64,000 nucleotides of DNA. Origin: Tenodera sinensis (lineage: Eukaryota; Arthropoda; Insecta; Mantodea; Mantidae). The stretch is taken from the NCBI GenBank assembly GCA_030765045.1, contig CM060969.1, positions 46,176,216 to 46,240,215 on the forward strand, read 5' to 3'. Shown in pieces: positions 55,821-64,000 of the stretch (positions are counted from its first letter, which is position 1; every line of letters begins with the position of its first letter). The position numbers and the translations under genes are program-made. The notes under the pieces were generated by a model. That model saw only the letters and a list, made by a program, of their open reading frames with translations. It searched no databases and was not told the origin of the DNA.

Positions 55821-56832
55821 TATTTGGATGGTCTTATTATTTACACCTCAAGGCCACTGCCAGTTTAGCAAAAAATTATTAAGAAAACGGCCATAAATGT
55901 AACGTCTTAGTCTTGAAATTTGGTCATTGTTTTGAAAACTGTGAAGTAAATGCATATGCTGAAATAAAATTGTCTAAGAAGTTTGGAATTGTTTACGCTT
56001 TGTCAAAATTTTCCGTAAAGGATTATATTGAAATTTCAAGAATTAATAAGAAATATTTTCAAAAGTATTCTGTTTTGCTGGTAATGGATGCCTATACCGA
56101 AGTATTTTTCTTAATATTATTTGTCAACACTGTTCATGACCAATCTTAATCAACACTTAAAAATGAACTTTTGACTGCGTTGATGACTTCTGTGCATGTG
56201 ACTTTTCATCAACGTTTTGAACGTTCATTAATATGGCCACTGCGCATGTGCAGATGTGTGATCGATGCGCATGTAGGCTCTTAAACTTACACACTCACAC
56301 ACTCGAAGCAGCGATCGACGACTTGAACTAAATATTGCATTGGCAAGACAACAATTTGTATGTCTTATTGGAGCAAACCAAAACTATCCCATGTACCATA
56401 AAGATAAGTCCAAATCCACAGGGTGTGTATAATAAGTCCAAATGTTAAAGGTAAAAATAAACATGATACTTATTTTTAACTTATCTTGAAATTTAGCAGC
56501 ATTTCAGAGACTACACGAGTCTTTCAAGCAATAGAAGAAACTAAATTCTTATAGATACAACAATGAAGTGTATATATATGGTACTAAGTACATAGTAATA
56601 TTATTAATCGAATTAAAATGAATACTAGGAATAAATAAGCTGTACGTTTGTTTTGTGATGTGTGTACAGGAACAATACATATTCTATATTTTATATTTAT
56701 AGTCTTATAAACGCTTTTGTAGCGTTTATAAGATGAAAGCAACAATTATATAAAAATTGGAAAATTTAATTACAGCTTTTATGAACCGAAATCATAATTA
56801 TAAATTAACATTACCAATTAATACAAGGAGCC
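55821..56832. other. unassigned AT-rich stretch
   Basis: A lysine-rich frame at 55913-56149 lacks an ATG start and any motif. Small direct repeats of GCGCATGTG-type occur at 56240-56270. Confidence 0.35.
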
Positions 56833-57010
56833 TGCTTCTGTGACATGGGGGTAACGTGTCTGTCTTATATTAAAGAGGTTCCGAGTTGGAATCACGGTTT
56901 GAGTGAATTATCCTGATAAGGTTTTAATCCGGGTGTTTCCTTACTCTGAGAAGACAAACTTTAAGCTCTAAGGAAGATGGTCTGTTTGAGCAATATTTTA
57001 TATTAATTAA
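56833..57010 (+). mobile_element. tRNA-derived SINE, family B
   Basis: CTGCTTCTGTGACATGGGG and CCGAGTTGGAATCACGG are the decayed head. GGTTTTAATCCGGGTGTTTCC, TGAGAAGACAAACTTTAAG and TCTGTTTGAGCA follow family B. It lacks the TCGTCCGATA tail. Confidence 0.6.
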
Positions 57011-57388
57011 GGAAATTGAAACTATTAACAGTGAAGCAACAAGAATATTTTATATATTTAATTCATCTATCGACCTATATGACCTAGGTTAAATGACGTC
57101 AAACGTAAAAAAATGGCTTTTACTCTAAGAGAAGAAGTAGCGTAACATATTTGTTATTTTGTCATGCAATAGTTTCATTATTTCCCTAAACTTTTAAATA
57201 CATAAAAATTATATGAACAGGAACGCACATGTTATGGTGTTCAAATATTTAAATTTATAAATTATTAAACAGCACAAGTAATTTTCTATATTATGCGATT
57301 CATCTATCTATAGAACATGAGTGTTCGGTGTTCTTATAGTACTTTATAATACACAGACACACATATGCACACTTGCGAGCGGGCGCGA

Positions 57389-57390
<2 letters not shown>
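57011..57390. other. unassigned spacer
   Basis: It might include remains of the internal region of the LTR element at 57489, but no coding similarity is visible. Confidence 0.3.

Positions 57391-57453
<63 letters not shown>
57391..57453. repeat. (CA)n microsatellite
   Basis: About 31 CA units, 16 bases from the primer-binding site of the LTR element. Confidence 0.95.
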
Positions 57454-57454
<1 letters not shown>

Positions 57455-57468
57455 GCAGCAATCACAAA

Positions 57469-57487
57469 AATCCCACTTCTGACACCA
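57469..57487 (-). other. primer-binding site, tRNA-Leu
   Basis: On the minus strand TGGTGTCAGAAGTGGGATT directly follows the LTR end plus one base. It exactly complements the leucine tRNA 3' end ATCCCACTTCTGACACCA as I know it from insects and vertebrates. Confidence 0.75.
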
Positions 57488-57488
57488 G

Positions 57489-57757
57489 TGTGACCAAATG
57501 ATAAAAGTCCACTGCAATTACTTTTCTCTTTCTTCTATTTGAATGCATAACACAGTTCTCCTTTAGTGACGTTAGTTTTGAGTCCTTCATGATATAACTT
57601 ACAACTGTTTTCTTCTCGTATCGCTAACATACAATTTTGCACCTTTCATCCCTTTCTGTCAAATAGCTGACTTTGACGATACGATCACTCAACAGCCATT
57701 AACTGCTTCGCTATCTTCCTTTCGATGCGGCGGTTCTCCCACGACGACCGTACACGC

Positions 57758-57832
<75 letters not shown>

Positions 57833-58154
57833 GCACGCACATACACACTAAAACTAAAAACTGACAGACTCTCCACTTTCGTTCCTTCGCCTCCTTGTAT
57901 AGCGAGAATGACATAACACGGGCGTTTCTCTAACGTATTTGTAGTTGCTTTTCTGAAACTACAAATATGCGACGGTCGGACACTTCGCGAATAATCTCGA
58001 AAACTCCTTTGGCGTACTGCGCTCATTGTTACAATGTTCACAGTCTACTACGTAGCCTGACCTCGAGCGTCTTTGATAAGCACCGTGCCTGGTAAGTGGT
58101 GTGAGGTCGGTTAACCCCGACCGTCCTTTTTTGTGCGCCGCGGCCGGTGTCACA
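57489..58154 (-). mobile_element. LTR of an LTR retrotransposon, copy 3
   Basis: 666 bases beginning TGTGACACCGGCCG and ending GTCACA on the minus strand, so the ends form the inverted repeat TGTGAC/GTCACA, followed by the primer-binding site. It shares with the other copies the plus-strand blocks TTACAACTGTTTTCTTCTCG, GACGATACGATCACTCAAC and AGCGAGAATGACATAAC. A (CA)n expansion at 57762-57840 sits where the copy at 15903 has a short CA tract. No gag/pol and no partner LTR lie nearby. Confidence 0.78.
57762..57840. repeat. (CA)n/(CGCA)n microsatellite inside the LTR
   Basis: About 34 CA units ending in CGCA variants, within the LTR. Confidence 0.95.
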
Positions 58155-58254
58155 ATATTCTTTACTATTTTTGTTCCATGTATACTCCAACTTTAAATTA
58201 ACAATGGTCACATTGGTGGGTTTTCCTTTGGAACATATTGTCTATAGACGTAAA

Positions 58255-58412
58255 CTCTTGTAAAGCCTTGGATTTTCTGTACATTATCTTCACACCGGTG
58301 GAGGATGGGAATAATTTGGCTAGAGAAAGGTTCCCACTCACCAGCCGGGAATCGAACAATGGACCCCTTCCACAGAGGGGACGTGCTCTACTGACTGAGC
58401 TACACAGCCAGC
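58255..58412 (-). mobile_element. SINE family A, 5' part
   Basis: On the minus strand the head GGCTGTGTAGCTCAGTCAG and B box GTTCGATTCCCGGCTGG are followed by GTGGGAACCTTTCTCTAGCC and AAATTATTCCCATCCTCC. The A box is close to consensus. The 3' body is missing. Confidence 0.68.
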
Positions 58413-58721
58413 TGCTTTCTTTCCTTGTATCTTCCTTGATATTTACTTATTTTCTTCAGTAGGTACATGTTAATATGTCACAATTCTTTGCACACTGTAC
58501 ATCGTCAAAGCCCGTTCTTCAGCAGTAGCGGCAAGGCAACGCACAACCATTCTGTTCTTGATGTCAGAGGTGGCGAATGCTAGTACAAGGTTAACAGGTT
58601 TGCATACTTCATAGGCGCTTTCGATATGCAGATTAGACGTCTATATCCCTGCCGACTACTTGTTCACGCACATTTCTTGAAACCGTAAGAAATTCATAAT
58701 ATATCTCATGCAGTGTTTAAA

Positions 58722-59400
58722 AGATCTGATGTGTTGCTATCTCACTTTTTCTACCCATTTGTATTTAGTCCGACATAGGAAAGTATTTTTACAAAGCCCT
58801 TATATTATAAATGCTGCCGAAATGGCTTCAATATATTTTTCGTGGTAGATAAAAAGTAAAAGTGTATACCATCCTTGATAGTAAATATCCATTCTATTAA
58901 ATTAGGAGAAGTTAAGTAATTCTCCTTGAGTGTTGATATGATACTCGAAAATTCAGAGGAACGACCATATTTCAAAAATTGCTAGTTGTACGAATAAAAC
59001 GTATTTAACAGTCGTATATACCCTAATGAGCTCTAGATATTTCCTACAAGTCTTGTGCTATCAGAAGTGCTGAAAAATAATACAAAATCCTATAAGAATG
59101 ACATGAACTTCATAGCTTGTTCACAGAAGATTAAGCATATGTAGTTCATTTATTATTTTACGTAATATCTTTTGTGAATATAGCAAAACTAAATAATACT
59201 GTCCCATGTAAAGGTTAGTTTATCTTGGATGGTTTTCTTGAAAACCCTTGCCTGGTATACTTAAAGAACGTCTGTCACAAGCAAGCGAAGGATTGGTTCT
59301 ACCAATAGGACCTACTTTACTTTAGATTTCCAATGACAACTCAGTATCTAATTTTTGGCGGAATACAGTTGGCATTTCCACTATCATAGTAAATCGTACA
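58722..59400 (-). mobile_element. H-family repeat, minus copy
   Basis: Starts AGATCTGATGTGTTGCTATC with CACTTTTTCTACC, runs with diverged middle blocks through CCCATGTAAAGGTTAGTTTA, and ends with AGTATCTAATTTTTGGCGG and AATACAGTTGGCATTTCC. It faces the plus copy at 59434 head-to-head. Confidence 0.68.
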
Positions 59401-59433
59401 AAATATGATATTCCTTTCGCATGCCTTTTTTAT

Positions 59434-60148
59434 TTTCTTCACACCGTATAGTAAGCAGAGGAAATATTATGTTTCATTCAAATGTCCTATGTCGAGATTT
59501 CACCGGAAATATGTGTTTTGAGGCCCCCCTGAACCAAAAAAAGCATTTTTAGAAAAAGGTCAGTGTGTCTGTGTCTGTCAGTCTGTGGACAGCATTACTC
59601 AAAAATGAAAAATCTGTTAAAAACCAAAATTATTATTTAAATTTAACATCTTTTTAGGATACGATACGAAGATTTTGAAGAAAATTCCTTCATGTTAAAC
59701 TACTATTTACTGCGTGGAAAATGTTTCTAAACTTTTATTTTCTCGAAAACGGCTCCAACGCTTTTGATTAATATGCCATATGTCTGAGATATTTTTACGG
59801 CAAATGAAATGTATATTTTGAATTTTCTGACTGTAGCGCATGTAGTCCTGTTTACTCTGGATGACCTTTGCATAGCTGGTAAACCGTAAGAAATAGACCA
59901 AATAATATTATACTAAAAATGTAGATCCTGCTAAGCCACACATTCATGTCCAAATAAATATTTTTTTGTGGGGTGAACAATTTAGAAGATATTCCTTGTT
60001 ATCTGTATGAGTTTTGGAGCACTTTGACTTCGTCAAATGAAGCGTCGTTATTAATTTTTTTCTAACTTATCCGTGCAAAGAGAACGCTCAAAGCATTAAA
60101 ACATTTGACTATCGCTCAAAGCCTACTGTATTCCTATATTCCCCTTTA
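59434..60148 (+). mobile_element. H-family repeat, plus copy truncated at its 3' end
   Basis: Starts TTTATTTTCTTCACACCGTA and keeps GATTTCACCGGAAATATG, TTTTGAGGCCCCCC, TGTGGACAGCATTACTC and the later blocks. It breaks off at CCTATATTCCCCTT, where a reversed family end (60149) follows with no spacer. Confidence 0.84.
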
Positions 60149-60440
60149 CTATACGCAGTAGAGAAAGTAAAAATAGGTTTGATTTGTGATGCAAACATCC
60201 TAAGAATATGACATTTTAAGCAAAATAGTAAGCCACTTTAAAAAAAAAAAAAGGAAATATTTTTAAATCTAAATAGTAGTTTGAGGAGGAGGGGTTTTTT
60301 GAAAATCTTTCTGTCGCGTTCTTGGATGACACTGATGTAGCCTCCAAATGTGTATTTCCAGCAAAATTTCGACATCGAATTTTTGGGTTTGAATGCACCA
60401 CTTCCTCTACGTACAGTCATGCAGAGAAAGTATTAAATGA
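60149..60440 (-). mobile_element. H-family hairpin end plus minus fragment
   Basis: ACTATACGCAGTAGAGAAAG then TAAAAA (60149-60173) is the reversed hairpin terminus. A further minus-sense stretch follows (GAAAATCTTTCTGTCGCG, ATGTGTATTTCCAGCAAAAT, TTCGACATCGAATTTTTGGG) and ends in a second copy of the terminus, GCAGAGAAAGTATT. Two reversed hairpin ends therefore lie within 290 bases. Confidence 0.7.
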
Positions 60441-60929
60441 AGCCTGGAAATTAATTTGTGCATAAGAGACAGGCTAACTTAACAATGTGCAAACACACAC
60501 TTTTCGTTACCACGGAAGTTCTGGAAGTATTTCTTGTAAACAGGAAATGAGTAATCACAAAATCCTTGCTCGGAGAGCTTATTGCAAATGCACTACGGGA
60601 ACATGCGTTTGAATAACCTTACAAAAGATAAGATATCGTGAAAAAATATACTGAGTACAACCGATAGCTTATGTTATCTAAACGTGAGAAATCACGCGAA
60701 TATGCAACGAAATGGTTGTGTCACTTCAGGCAATGATTTACTTCTAGTTATCTAGTCACGAAAATCTATCACGAATAGGAAGGCCCTTGTTTCTGTGGTT
60801 TCAAACTTTTAACGACTAAGTTAAATTATACGTACCTACATCGTAGACAAATAGGTGCACTTCCTTAATATGGGGGGGGATCAGCACATTTTATTAACGA
60901 TACCATCCTTAAAATCGATAGAATTTACA
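60441..60929. other. unassigned spacer
   Basis: No gene or repeat partner was recognised. An 8-G run lies at 60872. Confidence 0.35.
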
Positions 60930-61543
60930 GTTTCAGTTACATTCATTTACAATTTTGATACAAAAATATATTATGTCATGCAGATATATTAAATATATTT
61001 ATATTCTAACAAAATAATAAAATCCAGTCTAATTTCTTTTACTTTATTTTTCTTCTAAACATTGCACAAAAACACGGTTCTCCTCTGATGTTATCGATCT
61101 ACAGTCCTTCGTGATATTACAATTCACAGCTGTTTTATTCTCGTACCCTTGGCTCACTCCTTTCAGCATCTCCATTTTCTCTGTCTCTCAAACATCAACG
61201 CCGACGATATAATCACTCAACACTCGTTAAAACTTCTTCACTTCTATGCGACGAATCTCTCACGCTCACTGACACACCAACCGACTTAAAAACTGCTTGC
61301 CTTCACGCGCTCCGCAAGCTTTTATACCGGCGATAACGTAGCCAGATATTTCTCGAGCGCGTACTAACAAGCCGGTTGCCGGACACTTCTCGAATGCTAT
61401 GGAAAATCCTTTGTGTTGTCGTTTGATTGTTGTTAGTCGCGTGTTCGCTCACGTAAGTGGTGTATGGTAAAGCTTTACCTTGAGGTCTTGTTACGCGTTG
61501 GGCCGTCGTTTGTTGTGTTGCCGTTACATGGGCCTGCTTCGCA
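60930..61543 (-). mobile_element. LTR of an LTR retrotransposon, copy 4
   Basis: On the minus strand it starts TGCGAAGCAGGCCCATG. Plus-strand blocks TCCTTCGTGATATTACAATT, CACAGCTGTTTTATTCTCG, CGACGATATAATCACTCAAC and TTTCTCGA match the other LTRs. The inner end and primer site cannot be placed, so the lower boundary is approximate. Confidence 0.65.
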
Positions 61544-62367
61544 ATATTTTAAATTAGTTAATGAGATACTTTTTTATTAATTTAGCCCTTTACTCTTTTA
61601 AAGAAATCCTACATCGAATCCAATCATTGCTTTAAAAATATATTTTATGATCACAACATTTTCATAATATATTTATAAATTCCTGTTAGTTAAAATTCAT
61701 CTCGTCATTTTAATCTTGTCCCAATGATTTATAGTATCGAAAAGTACATCGTGAGCAACATTTTGAAAATGAGAGTGTTATTTTAGTATTAATACTTAAA
61801 CGCTATTCAAAAAACATTTAACAAATATTCGGATCCTTCTTTGTATTTTTGTGCTCCTCTGTAGCAAATTTGTTACATGAAAATTTCAGAGACCCCTTTG
61901 AATGGTTTGTTCGCCATTTTACAACTAAGGTAGAAGATTTGCAGCGTTTGATAAGTTTAAGATCCATAACTATCAAGCTTTGGTATTTTTGCAGATGGTA
62001 TTTCATTTGGACAAGTTTTATTTTTTGTTCACCTCTCCTTTCTTTCATATTTTTAACATTTAATTGAATGATATATGCTCACCAAATTCGTGTTCTTTTC
62101 AATTTTGATCTTTTAGCTCTCTGCAGAATACCTGAAACAAAAGCGAAATGAAAAATGATTAGCTAATCATATTATTTGATCAATACCTGAGAATGAATGT
62201 AGTAAAGTTGGGCTTAATCATTTAATATTTTAATATTCATAATGCATAACAATTTAAACAATCATGTTGCTATATAACGATTGCAAATAAAGAACATTTT
62301 ATAATACTCTGGTGTCAAAGAATTCATAAAGTTACAATTAGGCACAAACGAAAACATAATAAGTTCA
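61544..62367. other. unassigned AT-rich stretch
   Basis: Overlapping open frames of about 70 codons on both strands at 61818-62067 have no recognisable motif. Confidence 0.35.
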
Positions 62368-63350
62368 TAAGTTAATATAATGGCTCTAAGAATTTTGATT
62401 AAAATGGCATGTGTTTAAGATCTATGGCAAATGAAATGTATATTTTGAATTTTCTGGTTATAGACCATGTAGTCCTATTTACTCTTGATGACTTTTTATA
62501 ACTGGTAAACCGCAAGAGATAGACCAAATCTTACTGTACAAAAATGCAGATCTCGATAAAACACACCACTTATGTGTAAATGCATCTTTTGTGGAGTGGA
62601 CCATTTAGGAGGTATTCCTTGTTTGTGTGAGTTGTCCAATATTTATACTCTTCTTCTTCCAATGGCTTCATCCCAGATCTCCATTCATCTTTATCCAAGA
62701 CTATCTGTTGCTAAATTTTGCATTTTAGGAGCTAATAACTGTCCTCTTTCACTGAATCCATCTTTTCCTAAGTTTACCTGTCGGTCACCTTCCAAACTTC
62801 ACTTCTGTCATCACTTTTTCAGGCATGTGTCCTTCATCCATTCTTTGTGCATGCGCTGCTCATTGTAGCCTTTTTAATTTGGCCGCAGTGGGTAGTTGTG
62901 ATTCTTTAAAGAGGTCATATATTTCCTTGTATCTCATTCTACGTATTCCATTCTCATGTGTAGGTCCATAAATTCTTCTTAAGATCTTTCTTTCAAATGT
63001 GTTAAACATGTTTTCGGCCACCTTCGTCATGGTCCAAGCTTCATATCCGTAAATAACTATGGGTCATAATCGTATTTTTGTTTTTCTATGTTTAAATTTA
63101 GTTTTCAGAATTGGTAAAAGACCAACTACTTCAAAATGCCTTCTTATAGTGACCAGCGTTAAAATATTTGACTATCACTCAAAGCCTACTGCATTCCCAT
63201 ATTCCTGTTGCATTTACAAGATAATTACCAATAATACAATTTCTCCAAATGTTTATCTCAACATGAAGAAGATAGATGAAGTAGAGTCTGTAAGAATAGT
63301 TAGTACAAAAGTAGACAAAGTCATGTGAGTGCATCACATCAGATTTGTTT
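62368..63350 (+). mobile_element. H-family repeat, 3' part split by a LINE fragment
   Basis: 62368-62650 runs from AATGGCTCTAAGAATTTTG through ATAACTGGTAAACCGCAAG to GTGTGAGTTGTCCAATATTT. 63133-63350 resumes with TATAGTGACCAGCGTTAAAA and ends AGTCATGTGAGTGCATCACA then TCAGATTT. The gap is filled by a reverse transcriptase tail. Confidence 0.8.
62645..63132 (-). pseudogene. non-LTR reverse transcriptase C-terminal fragment
   Basis: On the minus strand one frame reads VIYGYEAWTMTKVAENMFN, FERKILRRIYGPTHENGIRR, YKEIYDLFKESQLPTAAKLK, RLQ, a stop, then AAHAQRMDEGHMPEKVM, PTGKLRKRW. This is the common tail of insect non-LTR reverse transcriptases: the YG-E-W-T block, FERK-LRRIYGP, then the GHxxRM and RPRKRW region. 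Three in-frame stops, two at Trp/Arg positions of the usual motif, show decay by point changes. The polymerase domain is absent. It sits in the middle of an H copy, so it arrived after that copy. Confidence 0.8.
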
Positions 63351-63417
63351 GTTTCTCTGGCATTGACTGTAACAAACAAGTTCTTTATTATTAGTGTAAG
63401 CTGACAAATACTTGATA

Positions 63418-64000
63418 ATTTTTACTTTCTTTACTACGTTTAGTAGAGGAAATATTGTATTCCACCAAAGAGATGTCGAGATGTCCACGGGAATATATAT
63501 TTTGAGGCCCTCTGAATCCAAAAAAAAAAAAAAAAAAAAAAAAAGCATTTTTAGAAAAAGGTCCCGGTGTGTCTGCCTGCCAGTTTGTGGACAGCATAAC
63601 TCAAAACCAAAAGTTGGTTAAAAAGGAAAATTAAGTTTGATATGTTTCAAGGACGCAACACGAAGATTTTGAAGAAAATTGCTTCGTCCTAAACTACCAT
63701 TTGCCTGGAAAATTTTTCGAAAGTTTTGATTTTCTTGAAAATGGCTCTAACGATTTTGATTAAAATCCCATATGTTTGAGATATGTGTATGACAAATGAA
63801 AGGTATATCTTAAATTCTCTGGCTATAGCCCATGTAGACCTGTTTACTCCGGATAACTTTTGCATAACTGGTAAACCGTAAGAGATATGCCAAATCTTAC
63901 GATTCAAAATATGTAGATATTGCTAAAATACACAATTTATGTCTGTATAATTTTTTTGTAGAGTGAACCATTTCGGAGATATGCCTTTATTTGTGTGAGG
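63418..64000 (+). mobile_element. H-family repeat, plus copy running off the window
   Basis: Starts TTTTTACTTTCTTTACTACG, has GATGTCGAGATGTCCACGGG, TTTTGAGGCCCTCTG, an A23 run (63521-63543) where others have A7, TTTGTGGACAGCATAACTC, and all blocks to GAGATATGCCTTTATTTGTG at the window edge. Confidence 0.88.
63521..63543. repeat. poly(A) run inside an H copy
   Basis: 23 A at the A-rich site that in the copy at 16768 became an AAT array. Confidence 0.95.

Overview
The window looks like repeat-dense intergenic or intronic DNA from an insect. The base composition is AT-rich. The recognisable coding remnants all come from insect-type transposons: Tc1/mariner, non-LTR reverse transcriptase tails and hAT/CGGBP1-like BED-finger genes. 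There are many tRNA-derived SINEs and long microsatellites. A cockroach or termite source is my guess from the style of the repeats and is not shown by any gene. I find no host protein-coding gene, rRNA or functional tRNA that I can defend. All boundaries were set by eye and are good to about 10-30 bases unless exact positions are given.

The dominant component is one repeat family, called H here: about 25 full or partial copies in both orientations, covering about a quarter of the window by a hand count. Its full unit is about 0.8-0.9 kb. Read in the minus sense it begins ATCTGATGTGTTGCACTC, carries a subterminal ACTTTCTCTACT, has a microsatellite-prone tract near its other end, and finishes with a hairpin (TTTCCTCTACT / AGTAGAGAAAG) and a short A-rich tail. 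This architecture resembles non-autonomous Helentrons (DINE-1/HINE type). In the entries, 'plus copy' means the strand that starts TTTTTACTTTCTCTACT.

Layout: 1-8 kb holds H copies, two hAT/CGGBP1-like pseudogenes and a SINE. 8-20 kb holds two LTRs (one with a tRNA-Leu-type primer site), a dead Tc1 element, several H copies, a (AAT)75 array and a pair of duplicated segments, one broken by a reverse transcriptase tail. 20-31 kb holds H copies, a 53-bp-armed hairpin, SINEs, a trinucleotide array and a mariner remnant. 31-43 kb holds SINEs, H copies and a palindromic SINE insertion with a 12-bp target duplication. 43-46 kb holds the most coding-rich element: a LINE-like unit with a gag-like ORF1 with zinc knuckles, a poly(A) tail and no reverse transcriptase, sitting inside a SINE. 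46-57 kb holds H copies, tandem repeats, a deleted mariner and facing AAT/ATT arrays. 57-64 kb holds two more LTRs, H copies and a reverse transcriptase fragment nested inside an H copy.

The parts do not form a pathway. The window is a layered record of insertions, and the nesting gives relative ages: H and SINE-A copies are older than several SINE and LINE insertions found inside them.
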